Translations under genes and position numbers: made by a program | Assembly (NCBI RefSeq): GCF_905475465.1 | Contig: NC_062256.1 | Span: 1,931,662-1,995,661 of the forward strand | DNA: 64,000 bases | Origin: Pieris napi | Taxonomy: Eukaryota > Arthropoda > Insecta > Lepidoptera > Pieridae | Direction: 5' to 3' | Shown: positions 1 to 11,285 of the stretch, in pieces | Numbering within the stretch: the first letter of the stretch is position 1 | Layout: each line of letters begins with the position of its first letter | Notes under the pieces: model-generated | Told to the model about the DNA's origin: nothing | The model's input: only the letters and a program-made list of their open reading frames with translations | The model's database searches: none

Positions 1-142
1 AGCTTTATTCTCTGACATGGCCACGTATACTTAAAGACAAAAGATTACTTATGTATGTAGTTGTTTAGTGTATTAAACAAATATTTTTTTAATCGAAATC
101 ACAAGGTTTTGGGTCAGATGTAATTTTTTTCTTTTTTTTTTA

Positions 143-480
143 ATGAAGATTGGAGTATCCCAAAGGGCTTTGGAGCGTTCTATTGTTCATTTGACAATTA
201 AAGACAAAGTAGAAAACTTGTGTTTCAAACAGACGTACCAACGTAGTGGAAATGGGCCGGTCACGTTGCCCGCGTTTGTGATGACAGATGGGTCAAATAC
301 CCTTACTTGGAATGGCCCAGTGGGAAGAAAAGGAAGGACGGCCATCAGAAACCTGGGTAAATGATGTAAGAAATAGCGGGAAACGATGGGAACACTGTAG
401 CGAAGATGAGACACAAATGGGAGAATTTGGAAGCCTTCCTTCTGTCGGAGGTTGTGTAATAGTAATAAATATAATAACAT
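143..480 (+). repeat. LINE (RTE-type) ORF2 3'-end remnant
   Basis: In broken frames the plus strand resembles the C-terminal tail of a LINE reverse transcriptase: a 'GVSQRALERSI' block, then a WNG/GRP-like block followed by SETWVNDV. Tails of this kind follow the RT domain in RTE-like elements. A frameshift near 300 moves the reading frame, so this is dead sequence. It is flanked by A/T-rich tails. Confidence 0.6.
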
Positions 481-547
481 AAACTGAATGTGATCCTTAC
501 ATCCTATGATTTATCATCAATCCATTATTCAATCTTTAAAAAAAGAA

Positions 548-680
548 TCAGTGGCGCTACAACCTCTTTAGGTCTCACATTTCTCAATCTGTTTCATGAT
601 AATTTTTAAATCTAATAGGCAAGGAGGCTGATCACCTAGATCAGCCTCCAGTGCCTGACACACGCCGTCGACTTTTTACG
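548..680 (-). repeat. SINE family A, 3'-part fragment
   Basis: Reverse-oriented 3' half of the commonest SINE in the window (blocks 'gtggcgctacaacctctttag', 'tgtttcatgat' and 'cgccgtcgactttt'). The same blocks recur at 2255, 53580 and 60725. The tRNA-like head is missing. Confidence 0.75.
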
Positions 681-859
681 AATCCTGTACTTAATTGTTG
701 TTAGTCTAGATAGTTAATATTTAGTTATTAGTCTAAACATTATTTACATTATATTACTACAGCAATGTTTCCCAAATTTTTTGTGCCATGCCCCACCGTA
801 GCTTTAATAAATTCTTCAGATCTACCAGAGGTTTCTGTGTTATTTCCGCTTTTGTATGT

Positions 860-945
860 AACAGGAGGCTTATCTGATGTTGAGTGATACCTCCGCTCAC
901 ATTGCTCTTTTCTTGAAGGATACTAAGTCGAATTGGTTAAACCTA
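860..945 (-). repeat. Jockey-like LINE 3'-end fragment
   Basis: Short match to the 3' end shared with 3880-4275, 7309-7545 and 57635-57860 ('caggaggctta..ctgatgtt', 'ctcttttcttgaaggata', 'aagtcgaattgg'). Confidence 0.6.
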
Positions 946-983
946 ATTATTCAATCCCTGACCACCAGGCACCATTATCATAC

Positions 984-1191
984 CTCCATTACAAGGAATA
1001 AAAACTTCATCCATCCCGGTGTGAATTGCCGAGTCCACCGAATACTTCCTCCCCAAGTCCAAGGTATGGAAACTGCTCGGGTCTGATGATTGCTTTACAA
1101 CCTTTCGTTTCAATAAAGAGAATATACTCGACCGCCTCCGACCTTTGTCCTTCAACCTCCGCAGTATCTCTGGTTCTATGTCCATTGTCAT
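984..1191 (-). CDS. Candidate first coding exon of an unidentified gene
   Basis: On the minus strand an ATG at 1191 opens 69 codons plus one base, ending at a usable donor (GGAG|GTATGA, 984/983). The peptide begins MTMDIEPEILRRLKDKG, then has an Arg/Ser-rich RRRSSIFSLLKRK block and an HTLDLGRKYSVDSAIHTGM stretch. Its composition looks like a real cytosolic protein. A second minus frame is also open over much of it, which weakens the call. If real, the gene continues past the left edge. It lies inside the presumed long ORP8-like intron on the same strand, so it could instead belong to an alternative transcript of that gene. Family not recognised. Confidence 0.4.
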
Positions 1192-1582
1192 TTTTTTTAA
1201 TAACAATAATATTTTTGTGATCGATTGTCCAACTCCACTTACTTCATTGAAACATCACTTGACTATTAGGAAAGTGAAAATCATCGCTTTTCATCACAGT
1301 TCCATCACAAAATTTAAAATCACTGTATTCATGAAGATAAAGCTTTAGAAAATTCAAGCAACAATACGACAATTTTTTTGGATTTTTAATAATACGTAGA
1401 ACGAGGCATATTATTTTATAAAAGGGTCAGGGATGTGCTGGACAGGCTTCTAATTAATTTGCGATAATTATTTTAAATATGTGCTGTTTGCCATAGTACC
1501 CATGGACAATAGTATGTTGGCCTATCCCGAGTTGGAACTACATTGAAGTTCTACAAATAAATCTCTTCCCTAATGTTATTTT

Positions 1583-1835
1583 TTTTTATAATAGGGCAAA
1601 AAGGACCTGGGCCTACTGTACGCCCAAAAAGAGCAGTCATCGCAGCCCATAGACACCCATTTTTAGTGGGTGTGCCGGCCTTTGAGGGAGGAGTACAATC
1701 GAATTTTGAATAGTTGGATGTCGTATCTCTCAGGGGTCTTCCACCGGGAGTCGATTCCACAGTTCGCAAAAGAAAATGCCTTGTGAAACGGACTGTGGAA
1801 GACTTCCCGCCATCAAGGTGAAGAAAGAAGAAGAA
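1583..1835 (-). repeat. LINE ORF2 C-terminal remnant (LWNRLP type)
   Basis: The minus strand encodes, with a frameshift, a tail of the form LLRT-(L/W)xxLP...YDIQLFKIRLYSSLKGR...KWVSMGCDDC. The same tail is seen on plus at 8745-9000 and on minus at 34890-35125. This is the C-terminus typical of insect non-LTR retrotransposons. Confidence 0.65.
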
Positions 1836-2191
1836 ATAGAAGTTTTGCATTTGGAACTTTTGTTTTTATTTTTAACAATTCATCATAATCAACTGATTCT
1901 AAACACTCTTTCATTACCTACTTGAAATCAAAAATGTTTCATTACATGTAGAGTATTTTTTAATTTACTAATATCGGACATTCTACGTAAATTTCGTTAC
2001 GAATTTAAAAATGTATTAGATATATATTCATTGTTAAGTATAATCTAAATATTGATTAGATTATGAATATAAGTGTGTATCTAATAATCTGAAAGGAAGT
2101 AATTAAAAACTAAGTAAAATAAAACTTTTATGATAACAAATATATATTTATAGTCCGACTTAGTAGACTTTCCACTAACACGAGATCGGTA

Positions 2192-2247
2192 TACGCGAGT
2201 GAAACCGCGAAGCATTGCTAGCAATGCTTCGCGGTTTCACTCGCGTA
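2192..2247. repeat. Perfect 56-bp palindrome with no spacer
   Basis: Two 28-bp arms meet at GCT|AGC (between 2219 and 2220) with no mismatch and no loop. Each arm reads tacgcgagtgaaaccgcgaa outward-in. A SINE follows 8 bp later. No protein or RNA assignment. Confidence 0.9.
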
Positions 2248-2254
2248 GATAAAT

Positions 2255-2510
2255 AAATCAGTGGCGCTACAACCTCTTTAGGTCTTGGCCTCAGATCTCT
2301 GAATCTGTTTCATGATCATTTTTAAATCACACACGCCGTCGACTTTTTGGGTCTAAAACATGTCGGTTTCCTCACGATGTTTTCCTTCACCGTTCGAGCT
2401 AATGTTAAATGCGCATATAGAAAGAAAATCCATTGGTGCACACCCGGGGATCGAACCTACGACCTCAGGGATGAGAGTTGCGCGCTGAAGCCACTAGGCC
2501 AACACTGCTC
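2255..2510 (-). repeat. SINE family A, near full length
   Basis: Reverse-oriented tRNA-derived SINE. In sense orientation, a tRNA-like head ('ggcctagtggcttcagcg', B-box-like 'ggttcgatcccc') is followed by a unique body and a 3' end 'gttgtagcgccactgattt'. Best copies here are this one and 53580-53866. Confidence 0.8.
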
Positions 2511-3417
2511 TAAATTAAATAAATAAGTGTAAGAAATTTTCGTTTCCGTAAATTTATTGAAGTGAAAACTTCTTTAGCGGCGTTGTACACTATTTTGGAA
2601 TGGGTAAAAAATTTTAAACTCGCGTCAGGACACGTGACCTGAACGAAAATTCGTAAGACGGATGGAAAGTAGACAACTGGCGCGGCGTATTTAATGTAAT
2701 ATTGTCATGTTTGTGTACGATAGCGCAAAAAATAAATATTGTATTCTACCACATAAATGATAGTACTTTTTTACTGATAATTAAAGCAATTCATATCTGC
2801 CGGCACTCTGTGTGTAACCCGTGCAATCCGTAGTTTTTTTTTTAAATTTATTTATTTTCACACATTTTTTAATTTCCGTTTCCGTACAGCGTAATATAAA
2901 TATTTATTAGAACGTGTATTTAGTTTATTCCTGAGGATGGTTTTGATAAAACAATTGTTTTTTCGCAAATAAGCAAAAATCCACCCTATTCACGCTGTTA
3001 AATTATTTATTGATATCTGAAACTTTGTTTAATTGCACAAAATTAATTAGAGAATCGACATTATAAACAAAATTTACCTTATGCGTAGGTTCTTTAGGGT
3101 TGACAACTGTTTTAAACTATTATTATTAAAAAAAATATTTTAGCTAAAACACTCATACTTAATTTCTTTACGAATTAATCTATTATGTATTTAAAATTGT
3201 TTAATGTTTCACTATTCGAAACCCAAAACATTTTATTTTAAATTTCATATCCGCCATGTTGTTATTTCAACCAATCAGAGCGCGAGCTGCATGACATATG
3301 TCATTGTTTTAAATAGATAATTTACATAAATATTTTGAGTTCATGTACTGTATTTCAGTTTAATTGACAGTTTAAATGATCAAACAATTTCACATCTTGT
3401 CAGTGGATATGTTGGTT

Positions 3418-3580
3418 ATCAGCCTACTGTGCCTGACATGTGTTTATTTTTTTAGTCTTTCGACGATTTCCTCACGATGTTTTCCTTAAGCGACTGTTAC
3501 AGTACATAGACAGTACATTGGTGCACTGTCGAGGATCGCAGGACATCAAGGATGAGAGTCGCACGCTGAAGCCACTAGGT
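3418..3580 (-). repeat. SINE family A, diverged fragment
   Basis: Carries 'cctcacgatgttttcctt', 'cattggtgca' and 'atgagagtcgcacgctgaag' in the family A order, but with internal loss. Confidence 0.7.
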
Positions 3581-3879
3581 CTGTATGTATACCTAGTTTA
3601 ATTGAAATTTCTTTCCTGTTTTGTCTCTTGACAGTTTACAGTCTGTGGCAATAAGTTCTTAAACACTTGACAACCCTAGCAAAAGCAATGAACGTTCTTG
3701 ACCTACCATTGTAAACGCTTTACAAATATTTATTCCGATACACAGGGCCATTGAACTAAATGTATTAATAAAATATTTACACACCGCCATTTTCGCAAAA
3801 TAAAAACCTATCACCATAGGAGAACATATATTGTAACTCACTGTAAAGACATGCTTTATTGGTTTTCGTATCAATTTTT

Positions 3880-4275
3880 TATAGAACAAACTCACCTGAT
3901 GTTAAATGATAGATGGACTCTACATGCCATGGGGTCTCGCGAGTGCGTTGCCGGCCTTTTAAAAATTGGTACGCTCTTTTCTTTAAGGACCCTAAGTCGA
4001 TATATTATTGGTTATCGTATAAATTTTTAACTTTTGGAATTGAATTTTTTATAGAACAGTGATAACACCGCCCATGGACACTCAGTGCCAGAAGACTCGC
4101 GAGTGCGTTTCCGTTCGTTTTAAAATTACGTTTTTCTTAAAGGACCCGAAGTAAAGTTCGGAAATACTTCATTGGGCAGCTGGTTTTATAGTGGAGGTGC
4201 ACGGCAAAAACTGCCTTAAAAAACGCTTAGTTGTGGAATGACGGACGTCGAGTTGAGTGCGTTGTCGGCCTTTTA
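3880..4275 (-). repeat. Two adjacent jockey-like LINE 3'-end fragments
   Basis: Two head-to-tail partial copies (about 3880-4015 and 4046-4275) of the LINE tail whose minus strand encodes MWNQLPTEVFPNQFD-like residues in the copy at 7309-7545. Both are truncated and frame-broken. Confidence 0.65.
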
Positions 4276-4279
4276 TTTT

Positions 4280-5660
4280 TTTTACTAATATGTTTGTACC
4301 GATATAGCGCAAACTGTTTACATATTTCAAAAATCTTCACACAATCTCGGAGGGATAGGCCATATTTTCAAAATATTAAAAATACTACATTCGAAGCCGC
4401 GTGATAAAAAAAATGTCCCATGAGATATTTTTATCTATATTTCCTTAATTAGATATCTTATCAATAGATAACAGCTATTGACAAAACTACTGTATAAGAA
4501 CCGCACTGCAACTTGAATTAATTCGGCAAAAAATATAGCCGTACATTCAGCCTAGGTACCGCTACATAAACTGTGGATGACCAGCTGCAGCTGAAAGCCA
4601 ACAGGGACAGGAGGTGGCACAGCAAGCGCTGGAAGTTACTATAGCCACATACAATAAATATAGCCTACGTCACTCGAAAGTAGTCGGAGACCAGTCAGCC
4701 TGGGTCGATGTCGACTGTGGATGACCTGCTGTAGCTAAAATCCAGCAGAGAGATAGTAAAACACGCGAGTGTTGGAAGTTTCTCATTTCGGAGGTTAAGA
4801 CACGTTTGGCTCGCAAAGCCAGAGTAGTGAGTGTTGAAGTTTTTACGGTAGAAGTTAAGTTTCATCGTCACAAACATAAAAATACTTCCTCTTTATTGTA
4901 AAGTAATACTAAAAAAGTCCTTACTTTAAGCACTCACAGTGATTCACATAGTATGTTAGTAATCATAAATATCTCAGCTGTGTACATAAACCACTGATTA
5001 TCGGATCCAAGAACTTATTTAATTTAATGAACGACTCTGCATGTCTATATCAATAATAACCGCATTTAAATCTTGATTACCAATGTATAGTGGAATTACA
5101 TTTATTTCATTACTTGAGACAGTCAAATATAACCTTAAATCCTCAAAAAAACAAAAAAGTTTCACGCGTTTTTAGAAACTTTTTTTTATTCCAGCCAGTA
5201 AAGTTTTCAAATTCGTATTCGATGTCTTTGGTTTGATTCATTAATATTCCAAATTCAAATTCCACAGATATAGTCTGTTTACAGAGAACCCTTAAATGTG
5301 ACAAAATATTTAAAATAAAGTTGCTTTCCGTTTTACGTTTGATTCTTAACTATACAACCGATTCTATTGTATTCATGACTACAGTGATTAAGTCTGTGAA
5401 ATCGCCACTATACTTTTAAATAACGACCAATTTTATAACACTACACAAAACACGTCCATACAACACACAATAAGATACACAACTGTGTTATCGCTGCGAT
5501 AATTGTTCATTATCGTAATGGGTGTCATAAATATTATTTGTTAGATTTTATTTAAGGCTATCTACACTAAGAGGAAAGTTAAATAAGTTCAACTTATTTA
5601 AAACTAATTACTAAACAAAATTATTTTTTATATATTTTATACAAATGGGTTTTAAAATTT
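4280..5660. other. Gene-free stretch
   Basis: AT-rich DNA with no convincing exon. The only structure seen is an imperfect direct repeat (about 4570-4640 and 4725-4790, 'gtggatgacc-gctg-agct'). Confidence 0.5.
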
Positions 5661-5668
5661 ATATTATA

Positions 5669-5800
5669 CTAGCAGACCGGCCAAGCGTTGCTGTGGCTAA
5701 GGTTTTTGTAATATTACATAGTAGCAAACTATTCAAGGGAAACGGTAGGAGAACACCAGTCATGGGGACCAGCATGCTTTTTTGGTAGTTATGCCATTAA
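5669..5800 (-). mobile_element. Helitron-like 3'-end fragment
   Basis: Begins on the plus strand with CTAG, then a 'cagaccggccaagcgttgctg' end block like those at 14041 and 24766, in minus orientation. The 5' end is missing. The following 100 bp ('ataacgacatcgaaggga') recur at 37440. Confidence 0.55.
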
Positions 5801-6057
5801 ATATATAACGACATCGAAGGGACTTCTCATATTTGGTCGTAAAAACCGATAGTCGTAACAGCCGATTGTTAAGAACCTTATACAATAGAATTCAGGATTC
5901 TTTGATTTTGGTAAATATAACCGGTATGTTGTTCTAAACGATGCCGTCGTAAACGCTATCTCCTTTCCTTTCCTAGATTCTGGTGGGCGTCTCTCTTTAT
6001 ATTAAGGGTCATTCCAAGTAAGGGTCCAAATGTATCCATTTATTTACCTTTTTTGAA

Positions 6058-6367
6058 TCTAAAATATAAAATTCTCGTGTCGCGGTGTTTGTAAAACTCC
6101 TCCGAAACGGTTTGACCGATTCTCACGAAATTTTGTGTATATTGGGTATGTCTGAGAATCGGACAACATCCATTTTTCACCCCCCTAAATGTTAAGGGTA
6201 GTCCACACCTAATTTTTTTTAATTTTTAGATAATTTTTTAATTTTATTTTTTTATGATACAGCATTAAAAAATAGGTACAACCCCTTATTTTCCCCCTTT
6301 ACGATCAACCCCTATTTTTTATTATAAATGATATACATGGCAAAACGACGATTGCCAGGTCAGCTAG
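6058..6367 (+). mobile_element. Non-autonomous Helitron, full length
   Basis: Starts TC (6058-59), carries the conserved block 'aaattctcgtgtcgcgg', and ends with a hairpin ('ggcaaaacgacgattgcc', one mismatch) 7 nt before the terminal CTAG at 6364-6367. The flanks are A (6057) and T (6368), with no target duplication, as expected for Helitron insertion. Confidence 0.8.
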
Positions 6368-6691
6368 TTTCATTATATAACTCTAAATTTCTAATTAAGT
6401 ACGTCCGTCTCTTTTTATTTAAGACACACACAGTTTGTCAGAAAGAGACGAAAGATTCCTTTACTCTAAAGACATTGAAGGCTGTATAACAGTCGCTTAA
6501 CAAACAAGGTCATGTCGTATCTAATTTACATAGACATAATTCTCGCTAAAATTATTTATATATTTTTTGTTTGCTGTTTGATATCAAAGTTCGCTGTATT
6601 CGGTGCCCTTATGTCAGGCGTCAATTGGCAAACTTCAAAAAGAAAAATAAGTTATTGTTACCTTAGGGTCTTCAAATAATAATAAGAATAA

Positions 6692-6990
6692 CTAGCTGAA
6701 CCGGCAAACGTCGTTTGGCCATGTATATTATTCAATAAAAATAACTATCTACTATAATAAAAAATAGGGGTTTGATCGTAGAGGGTTGACAATTATTATG
6801 GGTTGTATGTATTTTTGTATGGGTCATAAAAAATAAAAAAAAAAAATTGGGGTGGTCACCCCTTATCACTTAGGGGTTTGAAAGGTATATAGTAGCCGAT
6901 TCTCAGACTAACTGAATATGAATTTAAAATTTCATAAGAATCGGTCGAGCCGTTTCGGAGGAGTATGGTAACGAACATTGTGACGCTCTG
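6692..6990 (-). mobile_element. Non-autonomous Helitron, 5' end decayed
   Basis: Reverse copy of the 6058 family. CTAG at 6692-6695, then the hairpin and the 'gagccgtttcggaggagta' block. The 5' TC end is lost or mutated near 6990, where a LINE fragment follows. Confidence 0.7.
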
Positions 6991-7009
6991 GCTTTTGGGT
7001 ATCTACAGG

Positions 7010-7290
7010 CCTAAGACGTCTTCAACGAGCAATCGTGTCAGCGCTGCCGAGAGAACCCAATTAGCCAGCAGATCATGCAACGCAAGTGAAACTGGAATAG
7101 GCCATACGAAGAGATTCCAATCATATCCCCAAGCAGGCACTTGATTGGAACCCCAAGGTAAGTCCCAAGCCTGGTAAATACAGTTGCAGATGAGGCCAAG
7201 AGAGCCGGAAAGACTTGGAGCCAGCTGAAATGCGAAGCTCAACACCGAACGCGACAGAGGCTCTGGACGCCCTCTGTCCCAAGGGTAGGA
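7010..7290 (+). repeat. LINE ORF2 C-terminal remnant (LDWNPQG type)
   Basis: Broken plus frames carry LDWNPQGK, then a KTWSQLK-like block and a run ending in LCPKG. This is the order seen at the C-terminus of many animal LINE reverse transcriptases. Several frameshifts. Confidence 0.6.
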
Positions 7291-7308
7291 CAATTAAGTC
7301 AAGTATTT

Positions 7309-7545
7309 TTTTTTTTTTATAGAACGGGGGGCAAACGGGCAGGAGGCTCACCTGATGTTAAGTGATACCGCCGCCCATGGACACTCTCAATGCCAGAGGG
7401 CTCGCGAGTGCGTTGCCGGCTTTTCAAGAATAGGTACGCTCTTTTCTTGAAGGACCCTAAGTCGAATTGGTTTGGAAATACTTCAGTGGGCAGCTGGTTC
7501 CACATAGTGGTTGTGCGCGTCAAGAACTGCCTTGAAAAACGCTCA
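7309..7545 (-). repeat. Jockey-like LINE 3' end
   Basis: The minus strand reads RTTTMWNQLPTEVFPNQFD, then FKKRAYLFLK and a TSGEPPARLPPV tail to a run of A (T on plus). This is the best-preserved copy of this LINE tail here. Confidence 0.7.
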
Positions 7546-7745
7546 TTATTATTATTTACTTAACACACTGGCAGCTTTTAATAAGCTGATGCGCGTGTAT
7601 TATGTGATTTGGAGAAACTACCCAATCTATTTTTAAAGGTGTTTAAAGATGGTGCACTGACTAAACATTCCGGAAGCCTATTCCAGTCGGCCACAACTCG
7701 GTTTGGGAGAAAGTTCTTTAGGGAATTTGTGTTAGGTTGAGTAGT
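7546..7745 (-). repeat. CR1-like LINE 3' end
   Basis: Reverse copy of the tail at 36001-36425, including 'cacgcgcatcagctta' and a TAA-repeat 3' tail (attatt on plus). Only the last part of the ORF remains. Confidence 0.65.
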
Positions 7746-7943
7746 TTTAATTTTTAATTTTGGCTATTATTCTGTATATAAACAACATAAGATATATAGA
7801 TATTTTTGATATGATCATTTTTGGACGTCACAAGTCAAGGTAATGATGAATTTATAAACTACTCGATCGGGTCTCATTTTAATTCGAATATCTTTGAATT
7901 ACGCATTATAAACGCGGAGACATTGCGTCTCTATACGTTTTCT

Positions 7944-8655
7944 ATAGGTATGTTATCTAAAGCTGGCGGCTTCAACACATTTACACTTTGTGCTTGTGTA
8001 GTGTCTGTGAATAAGCGCGAGACGTGATGTCAACCTGAAATACAATCACAAATACATCACGAAAAGACTGTCCGTCTCTCTCGCGCTCGGTCAAGCTTAT
8101 GAGCATAAAAGAGACAGATATTGTTTTTCTTTTGCTACTGTTTATGTTGATCTTTACTGTTTTATATTATTATTATTTTATACATGTTGATCTTTTTTCA
8201 AACATTACCAGGGCAATCTCGTGAAATGGTGCACAATGTTTTTAACTATTTTAAGCATCTTAATAAAAACAGTTTAATGAAAAAAAATTATATTTAATTT
8301 TACATCAGATGCGACTGGGGTTTCTAAGAGGAGTATTGAAAGAATAGTTAGTGAAGTAAAAGTGAAGTGTGTTGATCTAGATGGAGCTTATGTCGAAAAA
8401 TGAAAAATTATTTACACAAACTACTCTTTTACGTTCTTGGTCGGGCTTAGAACTTTTGGATCCACCTTCGTATGCACATAATATTTATATGTCTTTGACA
8501 CATTTTTATTTATTTACAACCCACCCAACCTTACTAAAACCAGAGTAGACTAAAATATATTGGCAAAAAAGTAATATTTTTAAACATACTGTATAGTGAA
8601 ATTGCATTAGTGTGAGTACTGTGAACGCGCCAGCTTTCGATAACCGACCTATACA
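7944..8655. mobile_element. Possible MITE with imperfect terminal inverted repeats
   Basis: 'tataggtatgttatctaaag' near 7944 is mirrored, with mismatches, by the reverse complement of 'ctttcgataaccgacctata' near 8650. Both continue into ctggcg(g/c). No transposase seen; boundaries approximate. Confidence 0.4.
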
Positions 8656-8744
8656 AAGTTTACTACGGTGAGTATTCTGAATTGTTTGAGTTGATACCTC
8701 CTGCCTTGTTTCAAATCTTACGAGCCGTATCAAATCAAAATTTC

Positions 8745-9000
8745 ATCAAGATCACCGGGATGATGGCGGGAATTCTTTCACAGTCCGTTTCACAACTTCT
8801 TTTGCGAACTAGCGAACTGTGGAATCGACTCCCGGTGAGGGACTTTCCTGAGTGATACGACCTCCAACTATTCAAAGTTAGAGTGTACTCCTCCTTCAAA
8901 GGCCGGCAACGCACCCATCAAAAATGGGTGTCCATTGGCTGCGATGACTGCCCTTTTTGGGCGTCCAGTAGGTCGTTTGCCATATAATAGGGGTATATAA
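8745..9000 (+). repeat. LINE ORF2 C-terminal remnant (LWNRLP type)
   Basis: The plus strand reads LLRTSELWNRLPVRDFPE, a stop, then YDLQLFKVRVYSSFKGRQRT and KWVSIGCDDCPFWA. Interrupted coding tail of a non-LTR retrotransposon. Same family as 1583 and 34890. Confidence 0.7.
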
Positions 9001-10067
9001 AAAAATAAGAAAGTGATTTGATTAGGAACGCCATGAGAATTGGACTGCGCTTTCGCTAAGCATGCACTCAATACAGTCTATAGCCTTAGATCTCTGCTTG
9101 TTTTTATTACAGAGCTGAAAAATCAAGACCTTAGAACAGTACAGTTCATGCTCCCTCAAACTATGGTTGCGGTTCACAGGGCATATCCACCTATGTTAGA
9201 CGTAAACTAAGTTTAAGTACGCTTTATTAATTTTCGCCTAATAGTACTAAATCCAATGTAACATTTATTTTGCGTTTGAACTCAAACTCGGGGTCATTCA
9301 CCTCAAAGTTCACGACCTCCGCTTCACAGCTGATCACACCGCACGAATTTTCAAGGATTATTATAAAATACACGTCGTAGCAATGACGTTATTGTCAGCT
9401 ATCATTGTCATTATTTCACAATCGTTGTTTGTAATTCTTCCTAGAAAGATATTAAAGCGACTCATGGCCATGTGCAATACCTTTTTAGAATCCCTATTAA
9501 ATGCGCTAAAACTTGTAATACTAGGTCACTTTTCGGTAGTGTTTTTTTTTCACAGTGGGATCCGAAGTAAACAAAAAGTTAGGATTTGTAAAAAAATTAT
9601 AGACCTACTACTAGCCTATTAGATTTAAAAGTTATCATGAAACAGATTCAGAAATCTGAGGCCCAGACCTAAAGAGGTTGTAGCGTTATTTTTTTTAATG
9701 TACAACAAGGCCTAATCCGATTTCACCATCCACGGTTGCCTTGTGATTAAATATCTAAAAATACCAAACAGGAAGGAAGTCTAGCATTGTAGGAAAACTT
9801 AGCAAAATACTCAATAGTAGTCCTCTCAACAGCAACCTCAATGTGTGTGTGTGTGTGTTAGTAATCTTATCATAACGAGAACATTTTCGTCTATAATTTA
9901 TTAAAATTATTGTTTTAATAAACATCGTATGTACGTAAATTTGTGATAAAACGGTTTTTAAAATAACTTTTTTTTTTAAATAAAATTAACATTCCCTGTG
10001 TCTTATCTTCTATGTTTCTCGTGACACATACAAAATAAACGCGATTAAATACGAAAAGGTACTTTAT

Positions 10068-10444
10068 TTATAAAGAGCAAAGGTTCATTATTGTGCACAC
10101 CAAAAAAATATTTATGGATCTAAGATTTTCATTATTTAAAAAATTCTTGACAATTATTTTTGGCATACACGCAAAGAGCTTAGCTGAATCTATTTTCTTA
10201 CCGTTAGCAACAATTTTCCCAGCTATGTACACGCTGTTTTGGGAAATTCTGTCATCTCTTTTACCAGTTTGAGATGCCTCAAAGCTGGCTGATGGCAACT
10301 TGGTGTAATCTATTAGTGAATATTTTTTGTACGGTGTCGTCCTAAAAGTGTTTGAATTCTTTAAGCAATGTCTGTTTCTATGAGCCTCTAGAACATTTAA
10401 CATGTCCAAAAACACGTAACTTTGATCAACTAGATTTGGCATTT
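10068..10444 (-). pseudogene. Candidate terminal exon or 5'-truncated gene remnant, unidentified
   Basis: A 124-codon minus frame (first Met at 10442) ends TAA at 10068, with AATAAA a few bases further on, so it looks like the 3' end of a gene. A possible acceptor, AGTTGCAG|A, precedes it at 10445. Residues include LVDQSYVFLDMLNVLEAHRN and YSLIDYTKLPSASFEASQTG, with balanced composition and no low complexity. The frame also runs open about 9 codons upstream of the acceptor (INKAVAEM) until it meets the repeat at 10469, suggesting a longer coding region cut by that insertion. A GTAAGA donor-like site lies inside at about 10198. Phase does not fit the preceding ORP8-like exon. Family not recognised. 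Confidence 0.4.
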
Positions 10445-10468
10445 CTGCAACTGCTTTATTGATTTTTT

Positions 10469-10882
10469 GAAGTGAAACTTCTTTATCGACGTATGGGAGA
10501 AATTTTGTAGCAAATCGTCACGTTTTTCGGTTACGCGCCATGTTGTTTTTTGAAGTCAAACTTTTGTATCGACGTTGGAAAAAAAATTACTGTCACATTT
10601 TTCGGTTACGCGCCATCTTTTTCTTGTCCCTACCACGGTTGATCCGAAGAGATTCGAAGAAATTAATAACAAAAATATGTAATAATCTTAGTAGTAATAA
10701 GGTAAAATTAAATAATTGTATTTGTATTCATATCTATGATAATAAAAGCCTTTTGTTAAACTTTATCTAATTTAAGTTTATTTAACCGATTTCTGTAGTT
10801 GCATATAGTAGATCATTTTTCGAAAAATAAGATCATAAAGAAGTTTCACTTCTTACGTGTGTACACCTAGTACACGCACACT
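10469..10882 (+). mobile_element. Repeat P (GAAGTGAAACTTC-ended), short copy
   Basis: Starts with the palindrome gaagtgaaacttc, carries 'gttacgcgccatctttttct' and 'accacggttgatccgaagag', and ends 'gaagtttcacttcttacgtg' plus 'tacacctagtacacgcacac'. Shorter relative of the copies at 16640 and 20400. No coding capacity seen; class unclear. Confidence 0.7.
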
Positions 10883-11285
10883 TTTTTTTTAATTTAGGTC
10901 AAAGGGAACGATTCACAATGATAACATGGTGTCATTCATGCTAAGTCTAGATTCCAAATCATTCTAACACATACGAGTCTTCAGGATATTTTTCATTCTA
11001 TGACCAAGAAATTGGCGCTAAGCGTTACTACCGTCAAAAACATTGACATATGGGATTCTTAGTTCCCGCGAGTTTCGTATCTGAGGGTAGGAACCAAAAT
11101 CCAGTCGAAAAATCACGATATAAGAGTCGAGTATCGCGTGTTTTGCTAACGATTTCGAGAGAAATTCGATTATAAAATAATTTGAATCTCTCTTGAACAA
11201 AAGATTGTTCATTTAATATATAGAAAAAAAATTTTACTCAATAGATTCATATATAGATCATAGATATATTCCTTTCTCTACCTAC

